Shown: piece after piece, positions 1 to 7,155 of the stretch | Numbering within the stretch: position 1 is the stretch's first letter | Layout: each line of letters begins with the position of its first letter | Source: Sulfuritalea sp. | GTDB taxonomy: Bacteria; Pseudomonadota; Gammaproteobacteria; Burkholderiales; Rhodocyclaceae | Direction of reading: 5' to 3' | NCBI GenBank assembly: GCA_021738105.1 | Contig: JAIPCS010000139.1 | Span: 1-8,681 of the forward strand | Length of the DNA: 8,681 bases | Made by a program: the position numbers and the translations under genes | The notes under the pieces: model-generated | Seen by the model: only the letters and a program-made list of their open reading frames with translations | What the model was told of the DNA's origin: nothing | Databases searched by the model: none

Positions 1-1562
1 TCTTTCAGGATCAGCTTGGTCATCTCGTGGCGCGAGTCAAGCAGCTTGTTGAGCTGATCATGCTCGGTCCGCAGATCTCCAAGTTCCTTCTCGATGCGGA
101 TTCCTTCCAGACGCGCCAGTTGACGCAGGCGAATCTCGAGGATGTCTTCAGCCTGGATTTCCGTCAGTTCAAATTGCGCCATCAATTCAGGCTTGGGCTC
201 ATCAGACTCACGGATGCAGCGGATCACTTCGTCGATGCGTAAGAAAACCGTCATGCGCCCTTCGAGAATATGCACTCGACGCAACACCTCGGCCAATCGA
301 TGCCGGGTGCGGCGTTCGACGGTTGCGAAACGGAAAGCGATCCATTCGTGGAGAATGGTCAGCAGGTTCTTTTGTTGAGGACGCCCGTCGCGACCGACCA
401 TGGTCAGATTCAACGAAACGCTCGACTCCAGGCTGGTATGCGCCAGCAGAATGGCCATGAATTCATCGAGCGGAATCCGCGAACTCTTGGGCTCGAGCAT
501 GATGCGCACGGCTTGCTGGTCGCTGGATTCGTCGCGCACGCTGTCGAGCACGCCCAGAACCAGAGCCTTGAGATTTTTCTGCTCCTGGCTGACATCCTTC
601 TTTCCGGCACGCGGCTGCGGATTGGTCAGTCCTTCGATCTCCGACAGCACCTGAGCCACCGAAACTCCATGAGGCAACTCGTACACGATGACGCGCCATT
701 GACCACGTGCCAGCTCCTCAACCCGCCATCGGGCGCGCATGCGCAAGGAACCACGGCCTCCCGCATACGCATCGCGTATGTCGGCCGGTGTCGAGATCAG
801 CTGTCCGCCTCCGGGGAAATCGGGACCCGGCATGACGGCAAGAACTTCCTCCAGCACTGCCTCGGGCTTCTTGATCAAGAGGCGCGCCGCCTCGGCGACT
901 TCGCGCAGATTGTGCGGCGGGATTTCGGTCGCCATGCCGACGGCAATGCCCGAGGCACCGTTCAATAAAACCACGGGCAGACGCGCCGGCATCAATTGCG
1001 GCTCGGTCATCGAGCCGTCGTAGTTGGCGCTGAAGTCGACCGTGCCACGATCGATCTCCGACAGCAGCAGTTCCGCAAACGGCGTCAATCGACATTCGGT
1101 ATAGCGCATCGCGGCGGCACCGTCGCCGTCGCGCGAGCCAAAATTGCCCTGGCCGTCGACCAGCGGATAGCGCAACGTGAAATCCTGGGCGACGCGCACC
1201 ATCGCGTCATAGACGCTGGTGTCGCCGTGCGGGTGGTATTTGCCGATCACGTCGCCCACCACGCGCGCGCTCTTGACGTGCTTGGCGCTGGAGGCAAGGC
1301 GCATCTGATTCATCGCATGAAGGATGCGTCGCTGTACCGGCTTGAGACCGTCTTCGACCTGAGGCAGTGCGCGCGCCCGTACCACGCTCATGGCATAGGC
1401 GAGATACGCACGTTCGGCATAGCCCGCCAGAGGCAGCGCGCCGCCATCCCCGCTCTCGGAAAATAAAGTCGGCGCTGGTGGTACGGTGGGCGGTGGCGGG
1501 TTGCCGATCGCGGTGTCGGTCGCCAGAGGTTCGTCGAACAGATCAGGTGTGTCGTTATTCAT
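1..1562 (-). CDS. parC: DNA topoisomerase IV subunit A (ParC), C-terminal part beyond window
   Basis: Breakage-reunion subunit of topoisomerase IV, which with ParE decatenates daughter chromosomes by ATP-driven double-strand passage. The first 520 codons are present; the frame runs off the left edge, so the C-terminal DNA-wrapping domain is missing. Visible motifs are [10 protein letters not shown] (71-80), the quinolone-determining stretch [13 protein letters not shown] (109-121) and [10 protein letters not shown] (150-159). The latter carries the catalytic Arg153-Tyr154 pair, equivalent to E. coli Arg119-Tyr120. [18 protein letters not shown] (201-218) contains the intercalating isoleucine, and LDEFMA and [10 protein letters not shown] follow. 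The ATG at 1562 is the only in-frame ATG before the conserved core. It gives an N-terminus about 34 residues longer than E. coli ParC, rich in proline ([12 protein letters not shown], 21-32). A GAAGAAG purine run precedes it. ParC rather than GyrA is favoured because parE lies 21 bases upstream and the close match is to E. coli ParC. Confidence 0.96.
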   Translation of the reverse strand, partial: MNNDTPDLFDEPLATDTAIGNPPPPTVPPAPTLFSESGDGGALPLAGYAERAYLAYAMSVVRARALPQVEDGLKPVQRRILHAMNQMRLASSAKHVKSARVVGDVIGKYHPHGDTSVYDAMVRVAQDFTLRYPLVDGQGNFGSRDGDGAAAMRYTECRLTPFAELLLSEIDRGTVDFSANYDGSMTEPQLMPARLPVVLLNGASGIAVGMATEIPPHNLREVAEAARLLIKKPEAVLEEVLAVMPGPDFPGGGQLISTPADIRDAYAGGRGSLRMRARWRVEELARGQWRVIVYELPHGVSVAQVLSEIEGLTNPQPRAGKKDVSQEQKNLKALVLGVLDSVRDESSDQQAVRIMLEPKSSRIPLDEFMAILLAHTSLESSVSLNLTMVGRDGRPQQKNLLTILHEWIAFRFATVERRTRHRLAEVLRRVHILEGRMTVFLRIDEVIRCIRESDEPKPELMAQFELTEIQAEDILEIRLRQLARLEGIRIEKELGDLRTEHDQLNKLLDSRHEMTKLILK

Positions 1563-1583
1563 CGCTTCTTCAGAATCAGGTTC

Positions 1584-3560
1584 TTAAATATCAGCTTCAA
1601 TCAGATGCCCCTTGGCTTCCATCCAGGCCCGACGCGAGGAGGCTTCGCCTTTGCCCATCAGCAGGTTGAATAGCTTCAAGATGTCCTCGTGACTATCGGG
1701 CAGGTCGCTGACGGGCAGCACCCGCCGGGTGGCGGGCGCCATGGCGGTTTCGCGCAGCTGGTCAGGATTCATTTCGCCCAGACCCTTGAAACGGCCGACT
1801 TCGACAACGTCTTCGCGGATGCCTTCCTTGATCAATCGATCCTTGATGGCGGTGAGCTCTCCCTCATCCAGCGCATAGAGTCGTCGCGCCGGCCGCTTCT
1901 TGCCCGATGCCGGAACGTCGACACGGTACAAAGGCGGCTGGGCGATATAGATATGACCATTTCTGATCAAGGCCGGGAAGTGGCGAAAGAACAGCGTCAG
2001 CAGCAAAGTCTGGATGTGGGCTCCGTCGACGTCGGCGTCGGACATGATGATCAACTTGCCGTATCGCAGACCGGAAAGATCGGGCGTATCTTCGGGGCGG
2101 TGCGGGTCGATACCCAGAGCAACCGCGATGTCATGAATCTCCGCGTTGGCGAAAAGCCGGCCGGCCTCGACTTCCCATGAATTCAACACCTTTCCACGCA
2201 ATGGCAGGATGGCCTGGGTTTCCTTGTTGCGCGCCATCTTGGCCGAGCCGCCGGCCGAATCGCCCTCGACCAGGAATAGCTCGTTTTCGGCAATATCCGT
2301 CGATTCGCAATCGGAGAGTTTGCCCGGTAGAACGGCAACGCCAGACTGCTTGCGCTTCTCGACTTTCTGCGCATTCTTTTGCCGTGCCAGTGCCTGTCGG
2401 ATCGATATTTCCGCGATGGCCTTGCCAGCGTCGACATGCTGGTTGAGCCATATCTCGAATGGATCGCGAATCATGCTGGAAACCAGTTTCACGGCTTCTC
2501 GAGAATTGAGCTTTTCCTTCACCTGACCCTGGAACTGAGGGTCGAGAATGCGTGCCGAGAGGACATACGCCATACGACTGCAGACGTCGTCCTGCTGCAG
2601 CTTGACGCCGCGCGGCAACAGAGCGCGGTGTTCGATAAAGGATTTGACGGCTTCGAACACGCCTGCCCGCAGTCCGGCTTCGTGGGTGCCGCCGGCCACC
2701 GTGGGAATGAGATTGACGTAGGACTCTGAAGCTACTGCCTCGATATGCCAGCCGATCGCCCAGGATGCGCCCTCACCGGAAGCGAAATCGGCATGGTCCG
2801 CATCGGCGAATTTCTCGGCAGCGTAAAGCGGGGCGACGGGTTCCGCGGTGTCTGCCAGTTCGGCCAAGTAGCCCGCGAGCCCTGCGGGATAACTCCAGGT
2901 CCGCGTTGTCACGCTGCCATCGGGTTGTTCAATGTCGAGGTGCACCATTACACCCGGCAGCAGCACGGCCTTGGACCGCAACAAACGCTCCAGCTCCGTC
3001 TGGGGAACTTTGGGTGCGTCGAAATATTTCGGATCAGGCCAGACGCGCACCCGTGTTCCGCTCTGGCGGCCACAAGTTCCGATATCGGTCAGCGCGCCGA
3101 CCGTCTCACCACCGCCGGTGAATTCGATGGCCCATATTTTTCCTTCACGGCGCACTTCGACCGAAACACGGGTGGACAGCGCGTTGGTGACCGCTACGCC
3201 GACGCCGTGCAAGCCGCCGGAAAACGCATAGGCTGAATTTCCTGTGCTCTTGTCAAACTTGCCACCGGCGTGGAGCCGGGTGAACGCAAGCACAACAACG
3301 GGAATTTTCTCCTCAGGATGCAGGCCGACAGGAATTCCCCGGCCATCGTCGGTGACCGTGATCGAGCCGTCCAGGTGCAGCAGAACATGGAGGTTTTTCG
3401 CATGTCCGCCAAGCGCTTCGTCAGCGGAGTTGTCGATGACTTCCTGAATGATGTGCGCGGGCGAGTCGGTGCGGGTATACATGCCGGGGCGCTCGCGCAC
3501 CGGCTCCAGTCCCTTGAGGACGCGAAAGGAGGATTCGTCGTAGGTGGAAATGGCGGCCAT
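1584..3560 (-). CDS. parE: DNA topoisomerase IV subunit B (ParE)
   Basis: ATPase subunit of topoisomerase IV, 658 residues, close to the usual length of about 630-660. The N-terminal GHKL ATPase has QEVIDNSADEAL (39-50), with general base Glu40 and Mg ligand Asn44. It also has DDGRGIP (71-77, adenine-binding Asp71) and the ATP lid GGLHGVGVAVTNALS (115-129). The transducer carries the Q-x-K loop at Gln346/Lys348. The TOPRIM domain shows LVEGDSAGGSA (430-440, Glu432) and the metal-binding SDADVDGAH (507-515; Asp508, Asp510, Asp512). RFKGLGEMNPDQL (590-602) is the conserved ParE/GyrB tail. There is no insert of the type found in proteobacterial GyrB, and the next gene is parC, so this is ParE. 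The ATG at 3560 is chosen because an in-frame TAA lies five codons upstream. No Shine-Dalgarno is visible before it. The gene follows rmlD by 22 bases and precedes parC by 21. Confidence 0.97.
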   Translation of the reverse strand: MAAISTYDESSFRVLKGLEPVRERPGMYTRTDSPAHIIQEVIDNSADEALGGHAKNLHVLLHLDGSITVTDDGRGIPVGLHPEEKIPVVVLAFTRLHAGGKFDKSTGNSAYAFSGGLHGVGVAVTNALSTRVSVEVRREGKIWAIEFTGGGETVGALTDIGTCGRQSGTRVRVWPDPKYFDAPKVPQTELERLLRSKAVLLPGVMVHLDIEQPDGSVTTRTWSYPAGLAGYLAELADTAEPVAPLYAAEKFADADHADFASGEGASWAIGWHIEAVASESYVNLIPTVAGGTHEAGLRAGVFEAVKSFIEHRALLPRGVKLQQDDVCSRMAYVLSARILDPQFQGQVKEKLNSREAVKLVSSMIRDPFEIWLNQHVDAGKAIAEISIRQALARQKNAQKVEKRKQSGVAVLPGKLSDCESTDIAENELFLVEGDSAGGSAKMARNKETQAILPLRGKVLNSWEVEAGRLFANAEIHDIAVALGIDPHRPEDTPDLSGLRYGKLIIMSDADVDGAHIQTLLLTLFFRHFPALIRNGHIYIAQPPLYRVDVPASGKKRPARRLYALDEGELTAIKDRLIKEGIREDVVEVGRFKGLGEMNPDQLRETAMAPATRRVLPVSDLPDSHEDILKLFNLLMGKGEASSRRAWMEAKGHLIEADI

Positions 3561-3582
3561 GTTTTGTATTGTGCGTTACAAG

Positions 3583-4449
3583 TCAGAATCGGGCATCGGC
3601 AAGACAATCGATCAGGCCGCTGCGCCAATCGGGTAGCGCCAGGTCGAAATCCTGCTGGAAGCGCGAGCAGTCGAGTCGTGAGTTGGCCGGCCGCAATGCC
3701 GGCAGTGGAAACTCGGCGCTGGTGATACGGCGAACCACGGGCGATCGATCCATCAATCCGGAGTTGCGCGCCTCGGCGAAGATGGCTTCGGCATAGCCGT
3801 GCCAGCTCGTCTCGCCGGCGGCGGTGAGATGGTAGAGGCCGTCGGGGGTTTCCCGACGGGCAAGGACCAGGGCTGTGGTATCGGCCAGATGACGGGTCCA
3901 GGTGGGGGCGCCAAACTGGTCGCCGATTACGCGCAGTTCCTCGCGTTCCCGACCCAGACGCAGCATGGTTTTCATGAAGTTAGTACCGTGCAGTCCAAAT
4001 ACCCAGCTGGTGCGAAAGATTAGGTGACGGCAGCCAGAGGCAGCAATCGCCCGTTCCCCATCGAGCTTGCTGCGGCCATAAGCAGATAACGGTGAGGGAA
4101 GATCAGCTTCTGTATAGGGTGCAGCTTTGACGCCGTCAAAAACGTAGTCGGTCGAATAGTGAATCAGACGTGCCCCGAGTTTTGCGGCTTCCTCGGCCAG
4201 GATGCCTGGCGCGGCGGCATTGATGGCGTGCGCCATCTCGGTTTCTGTTTCCGCCTTGTCTACTGCGGTATAGGCGGCGGCATTGACAATCAGTGCGGGA
4301 GCGACGCTGCGGACGGTGGAGCGGAGCATGTCCGGATCGGACAGATCGAGCTGCTGATGATCGCAGGCAACCAGATCCCCCAGACTCGCCAGTGATCTTT
4401 TCAATTCACGACCGAGTTGGCCGTGACTTCCGGTCAGCAAAATCTTCAT
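3583..4449 (-). CDS. rmlD: dTDP-4-dehydrorhamnose reductase (RmlD)
   Basis: Last step of dTDP-L-rhamnose synthesis: NAD(P)H-dependent reduction of dTDP-4-keto-L-rhamnose at C4, in the cytosol. The 288-residue protein is a short-chain dehydrogenase/reductase with an N-terminal Rossmann fold GSHGQLG (7-13). It has NAAAYTAVDKAE (56-67), typical of RmlD, then STDYVFDG (99-106), and the catalytic Tyr124-xxx-Lys128 in SAYGRSKLDGE. FRTSWVFG (146-152) and GAPTWTRHLAD (180-190) follow. The reading frame is open further upstream, to 4704. The ATG at 4449 is preferred because it overlaps the rmlC stop by 4 bases (ATGA) and starts exactly at MKILLTG, where the family begins. Also known as rfbD. The order here is B-A-C-D, whereas E. 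coli has B-D-A-C. Confidence 0.96.
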   Translation of the reverse strand: MKILLTGSHGQLGRELKRSLASLGDLVACDHQQLDLSDPDMLRSTVRSVAPALIVNAAAYTAVDKAETETEMAHAINAAAPGILAEEAAKLGARLIHYSTDYVFDGVKAAPYTEADLPSPLSAYGRSKLDGERAIAASGCRHLIFRTSWVFGLHGTNFMKTMLRLGREREELRVIGDQFGAPTWTRHLADTTALVLARRETPDGLYHLTAAGETSWHGYAEAIFAEARNSGLMDRSPVVRRITSAEFPLPALRPANSRLDCSRFQQDFDLALPDWRSGLIDCLADARF

Positions 4450-4988
4450 GCGAAGGTTTCGGCCTCGCTGAATGGTTTGCCCATCACATCTTTTGCCGCG
4501 AGTACGGGTTCTCCGGAGAGCGGCCAGGGAATCGCCAGTTGCGCATCGTTCCACAGCAGGGTGCGTTCGTGCGCCGGACTGTAGTAGTCCGTGGTCTTGT
4601 AGAGAAACTCGGCGGAGTCCGACGTGACGCAGAACCCATGGGCGAAGCCGGGCGGAATCCAGACCAAGCGTTTGTCTTCGGCCGATAGCGTGAAGCCGAC
4701 CCATTGACCAAAGGTGGGCGAGGAGCGTCGCAGATCCACCGCGACGTCATAGACCGATCCGGCGGTGACCCGGATCAGTTTGCCCTGGGCGTGTTCGATC
4801 TGGTAGTGCAGGCCGCGCAGCACATTTCGCTGCGACCTGGAATGATTGTCCTGCACAAACTCGGCATCAATGCCCAGCTCGGCAAATGTCCGTTTGTTCC
4901 AACTCTCATAAAAGTAGCCGCGTTCGTCACCAAATACCCTGGGTTCAATCAGCACGACCTCCGGAATTTCGGTAGGAATCGCTTTCAT
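4446..4988 (-). CDS. rmlC: dTDP-4-dehydrorhamnose 3,5-epimerase (RmlC)
   Basis: Third enzyme of the dTDP-L-rhamnose pathway. It epimerises C3 and C5 of dTDP-4-keto-6-deoxyglucose without a cofactor, as a dimeric cupin. The product is 180 residues, the normal family length. Characteristic stretches are [12 protein letters not shown] (20-31), VQDNHSRS (45-52), VLRGLHYQ (56-63) and AQGKLIRV (67-74). Later ones are FGQWVG (93-98), IPPGFAHGF (111-119), [12 protein letters not shown] (127-138), and LWND (145-148). By alignment with Salmonella RmlC, the catalytic His is His61, its partner is Asp167, the general acid is Tyr130 and the substrate lysine is Lys70; all are present. The start overlaps the rmlA stop by ATGA, and the stop overlaps the rmlD start in the same way. 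Only a weak AGG-containing ribosome binding site is seen, which suggests translation coupled to rmlA. Also known as rfbC. Confidence 0.97.
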   Translation of the reverse strand: MKAIPTEIPEVVLIEPRVFGDERGYFYESWNKRTFAELGIDAEFVQDNHSRSQRNVLRGLHYQIEHAQGKLIRVTAGSVYDVAVDLRRSSPTFGQWVGFTLSAEDKRLVWIPPGFAHGFCVTSDSAEFLYKTTDYYSPAHERTLLWNDAQLAIPWPLSGEPVLAAKDVMGKPFSEAETFA

Positions 4989-5878
4989 GCCCGGGCCTGG
5001 TGTTCAAGCAAGGCGAGCAGGTACTGGCCGTAGCCGCTCTTGGCCAGGGGTTCGGCCAGTTTTGTCAGCTGCGCATCGTCGATCCATTTTTTGCGCCAGG
5101 CCACTTCTTCCGGGCAGGCCACTTTGAGACCCTGGCGTTTCTCGATGACCTCGATGAACTGGCCGGCTTCCAACAGCGACTCGTGCGTTCCGGTGTCGAG
5201 CCAGGCCAGGCCACGACTCATGATTTCGACTCTGAGCTGGCCTTTTTCGAGATAGATCCGGTTTAGATCGGTAATCTCGAGCTCACCGCGCGCGGAAGGT
5301 TTAAGTCCGACAGCAATATCGCAGACCTGCGTGTCGTAGAAATACAGACCGGTGACGGCATAGCGCGACTTGGGCTGTTTGGGCTTTTCCTCGATGCTGA
5401 TGGCAGCACCTGCTGCATCAAACTCGACTACGCCGTAGCGCTCCGGATCGCTGACCGGATAAGCGAACACCGTCGCGCCAGCGCCGACTTTTGCAGCGCG
5501 CTGCAATTGCGTGGCGAAATCATGGCCGTAGAACAGATTGTCGCCGAGGATCAGGGCCGAGGGATGATTGTCGACAAACTCGCGGCCAATGATGAAAGCC
5601 TGCGCCAGACCATCCGGGCTGGGCTGTACCGCGTACTGGATATTGAGGCCCCATTGTGAGCCGTCGCCCAGCAGTTGTTCGAAGCGTGGCGTGTCCAGCG
5701 GAGTCGATATCAGCAGAATGTCTCGGATGCCCGCCAGCATCAGCGTGGTGAGCGGATAGTAAATCATCGGCTTGTCGTAAATCGGCAGAAGCTGCTTCGA
5801 TACGGCAAGGGTGACCGGGTGCAGCCGGGTGCCCGAGCCACCGGCGAGGATGATGCCGCGGGTACTTTGCGAGCTCAT
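4985..5878 (-). CDS. rmlA: Glucose-1-phosphate thymidylyltransferase (RmlA)
   Basis: First enzyme of the pathway: condenses dTTP and glucose-1-phosphate to dTDP-glucose and is normally feedback-inhibited by dTDP-L-rhamnose. 297 residues, close to E. coli RmlA. The nucleotidyltransferase signature [11 protein letters not shown] spans 11-21, followed by [17 protein letters not shown] (27-43). LGDNLFYG (111-118) carries Mg ligand Asp113, EEKP (163-166) includes Lys165, TGLYFYD is at 176-182, and WLDTGTH (226-232) carries the second Mg ligand Asp228. An ATG ten codons further upstream (5908) is in frame. The one at 5878 is preferred because it makes an ATGA overlap with the rmlB stop, has GGAGA seven to eight bases before it, and gives the standard N-terminus just before the first beta strand. 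The stop overlaps the rmlC start in the same 4-base fashion. Also known as rfbA. Confidence 0.97.
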   Translation of the reverse strand: MSSQSTRGIILAGGSGTRLHPVTLAVSKQLLPIYDKPMIYYPLTTLMLAGIRDILLISTPLDTPRFEQLLGDGSQWGLNIQYAVQPSPDGLAQAFIIGREFVDNHPSALILGDNLFYGHDFATQLQRAAKVGAGATVFAYPVSDPERYGVVEFDAAGAAISIEEKPKQPKSRYAVTGLYFYDTQVCDIAVGLKPSARGELEITDLNRIYLEKGQLRVEIMSRGLAWLDTGTHESLLEAGQFIEVIEKRQGLKVACPEEVAWRKKWIDDAQLTKLAEPLAKSGYGQYLLALLEHQARA

Positions 5879-6942
5879 GTGCGATCTCCGTAATTGCGAT
5901 CCATCCACTGCCGGTATTCACCGGAAACCACGTGGGCAACCCAGGCCGGGTTATCCAGATACCAGCGCACCGTTTTCATCATTCCGGACTCGAACGTTTC
6001 CTGCGGCGTCCAGCCCAGTTCGCGTTCGATCTTCGTCGCATCAATGGCGTAGCGTTTGTCGTGGCCGGGGCGGTCGGCAACCGTGATCTTCTGGGTGCGG
6101 TAGCCGCGGCCGTCATGGCGCGGCTTCAGTTCGTCTAGTAGCGCGCATAGGGTATCGACGACTTCGAGATTGGTCTTTTCATTGTGACCGCCGATATTGT
6201 AGGTTTCACCAACAACACCGTGTTCGAAGACCAGGCGGAGGGCACGCGCATGGTCATCGACATACAGCCAGTCGCGCACGTTGTCGCCTTTGCCATAGAT
6301 CGGCAGGGGCTTGTTCGAGACAGCGTTGTGGATCATCAGCGGGATCAACTTTTCAGGAAACTGGCAGGGACCGTAATTGTTCGAGCAGTTGGTGATCAGT
6401 GTTGGCAGGCCGTAGGTGTGATGCCAGGCGCGCACCAGATGATCCGAGGCGGCCTTGGATGCAGAGTAAGGGGAGTTCGGTTGATAGGGGCTGGCTTCGA
6501 CAAACAGGCCCGTGTCACCCAGCGAGCCAAAGACTTCGTCGGTCGACACATGATGGAAACGAAACGCTGCCTTTCCGGCTGCGTCAAGTGAAGACCAGTA
6601 GGCGCGGGCGGCTTCGAGCAGGGTGTAGGTGCCGCTGATATTGGTTTCGATAAAGTCGCCCGGCCCATGGATAGATCGGTCGACATGTGATTCGGCGGCC
6701 AGATGAATCACACCGGCGGGCTGATGTTCGGAAAAAAGCGTGTCCAGTGCTACCCGATCGCAAATGTCGCTGCAACTGAAGACATGGCGCGGGTTATCAG
6801 CCAGTTCAGCCAGTGATTCAAGGTTCCCTGCGTAGGTCAGTTTGTCTATATTGACGACGCGCCAGTCGCTGTCCGCGATCAACAGGCGGATCAGCGCTGA
6901 ACCAATGAATCCTGCGCCACCAGTGACAAAAAGGGTTCTCAT
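5875..6942 (-). CDS. rmlB: dTDP-glucose 4,6-dehydratase (RmlB)
   Basis: Second step of dTDP-L-rhamnose synthesis: NAD-dependent oxidation, dehydration and reduction that turn dTDP-glucose into dTDP-4-keto-6-deoxyglucose. At 355 residues it has normal length for this extended short-chain dehydrogenase family. The NAD-binding motif is GGAGFIG (8-14), and DKLTYAGN (33-40) is a hallmark of Rml[12 protein letters not shown] (80-90), the catalytic STDEVFG (133-139; Thr134, Asp135, Glu136) and Tyr159-xxx-Lys163 ([11 protein letters not shown]) are present. Also seen are NCSNNYGP (185-192), FPEKLIP (195-201) and [13 protein letters not shown] (222-234). It is the first certain gene of the minus-strand operon and is coupled to rmlA by an ATGA overlap. 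No convincing Shine-Dalgarno precedes the ATG. Upstream lies the divergent control region, with a frame that itself ends in an ATGA overlap here. Also known as rfbB. Confidence 0.97.
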   Translation of the reverse strand: MRTLFVTGGAGFIGSALIRLLIADSDWRVVNIDKLTYAGNLESLAELADNPRHVFSCSDICDRVALDTLFSEHQPAGVIHLAAESHVDRSIHGPGDFIETNISGTYTLLEAARAYWSSLDAAGKAAFRFHHVSTDEVFGSLGDTGLFVEASPYQPNSPYSASKAASDHLVRAWHHTYGLPTLITNCSNNYGPCQFPEKLIPLMIHNAVSNKPLPIYGKGDNVRDWLYVDDHARALRLVFEHGVVGETYNIGGHNEKTNLEVVDTLCALLDELKPRHDGRGYRTQKITVADRPGHDKRYAIDATKIERELGWTPQETFESGMMKTVRWYLDNPAWVAHVVSGEYRQWMDRNYGDRT

Positions 6943-6948
6943 TTAATT

Positions 6949-6978
6949 TCTATAGACTTGGGCGGGATGGATGGTGAA
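6949..6978 (-). promoter_or_regulatory. Weak sigma70-like promoter candidate for rmlB
   Basis: Read on the minus strand, TTCACC (6978-6973, four of six matches to the -35 consensus) is followed after 18 bases by TATAGA (6954-6949, five of six matches to -10). The predicted transcription start would fall at or next to the rmlB ATG, giving an almost leaderless message. This would fit the missing Shine-Dalgarno, but the match is modest and the true promoter could lie further upstream. This is a by-eye prediction only. Confidence 0.25.
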
Positions 6979-7012
6979 CCTGAAAGCAGTGATGGGGCGG
7001 TATTGTATTCGA

Positions 7013-7025
7013 TCACTTCCAGTGA
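7013..7025. promoter_or_regulatory. Short inverted repeat in the divergent control region
   Basis: TCACT-TCC-AGTGA is a perfect 5-base-arm inverted repeat with a 3-base centre, about 70 bases upstream of rmlB and about 60 upstream of the flavoenzyme -35 box. It could be a regulator half-site pair for either transcript. Arms this short also occur by chance, so the call is weak. Confidence 0.2.
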
Positions 7026-7085
7026 CCTGTTGAGGCGGACTCTGATATCCGGCGTTTTGTCTTCAACTGCGAAATGATAAGTCTG

Positions 7086-7115
7086 TTGACAGGCGAAATA
7101 CTTTAGACCTAAAAT
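7086..7115 (+). promoter_or_regulatory. Sigma70-like promoter of the fused flavoenzyme gene
   Basis: TTGACA (7086-7091) is a perfect -35 hexamer. After an 18-base spacer comes TAAAAT (7110-7115), five of six matches to the -10 consensus. Transcription would start near 7122, leaving an untranslated leader of about 34 bases before the ATG at 7156. The gene has a strong ribosome binding site in the right place, which supports this as its own promoter. A short palindrome overlaps the -10 box, so regulation by a repressor is possible. Confidence 0.6.
7102..7113. promoter_or_regulatory. Palindrome overlapping the flavoenzyme -10 box (operator candidate)
   Basis: TTTAG-AC-CTAAA is a perfect 5-base-arm inverted repeat with a 2-base centre. 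It covers the end of the spacer and the first four bases of the -10 hexamer, a typical place for a repressor to block RNA polymerase. Genes for CoA-dependent aromatic degradation are commonly inducible, which makes an operator plausible. The repeat is short and no regulator gene is visible in the window. Confidence 0.3.
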
Positions 7116-7143
7116 ATCCACGTTGTAAGTAAATAAGTGATTT

Positions 7144-7149
7144 GAGGAG
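7144..7149 (+). promoter_or_regulatory. Ribosome binding site of the fused flavoenzyme gene
   Basis: GAGGAG, six bases before the ATG at 7156, is the strongest Shine-Dalgarno seen at any gene start in the window. It fixes the start codon of the plus-strand gene. Confidence 0.8.
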
Positions 7150-7155
7150 ACGCGT

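Larger units (their letters stand above)
6939..7121 (-). other. Unassigned open frame ending in an ATGA overlap with rmlB (possible small gene or gene remnant)
   Basis: A minus-strand frame stays open across the whole divergent intergenic region and ends with a TGA that shares four bases with the rmlB ATG. The rml genes downstream are joined in the same way. From a GTG at 7121 it would encode 60 residues (VDILGLKYFACQQTY... to ...[11 protein letters not shown]). The frame continues open upstream to an ATG at 7163 and another at 7358, but that part is antisense to the start of the flavoenzyme gene. I recognise no family. Against a real gene: no Shine-Dalgarno at the GTG, the flavoenzyme promoter lies inside it, and it uses TTA, CTA, ATA, AGA and AGG codons, which look rare in the neighbours. 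It may be chance, a leader peptide for rmlB coupling, or the tail of a former upstream gene. Confidence 0.22.

Noticed and set aside
270..968. Long plus-strand open frame of 232 codons opposite parC
   Set aside because: It is antisense to a strongly conserved stretch of ParC, has no recognisable domain, and is rich in His, Arg and Gln as expected for the complement of a GC-rich gene.
2745..3236. Plus-strand open frame of 163 codons opposite the parE ATPase and transducer region
   Set aside because: It is antisense to conserved ParE sequence, including the ATP lid region, and has no domain of its own.
3566..3610. Possible promoter for parE (TTGCCG, 16 bases, TGTAAC) at the end of rmlD
   Set aside because: Only four of six matches in each hexamer. 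It is too weak to list as a feature, although an internal promoter for parE cannot be excluded.
4450..4704. Upstream extension of rmlD by 85 codons
   Set aside because: The extension is an out-of-frame reading of rmlC. RmlD family proteins begin at the MKILLTG strand, and the ATG at 4449 forms the ATGA overlap.
5879..5908. Ten-codon longer start for rmlA
   Set aside because: It lies inside the end of rmlB. The downstream ATG has a GGAGA site, the ATGA overlap and the standard family N-terminus.
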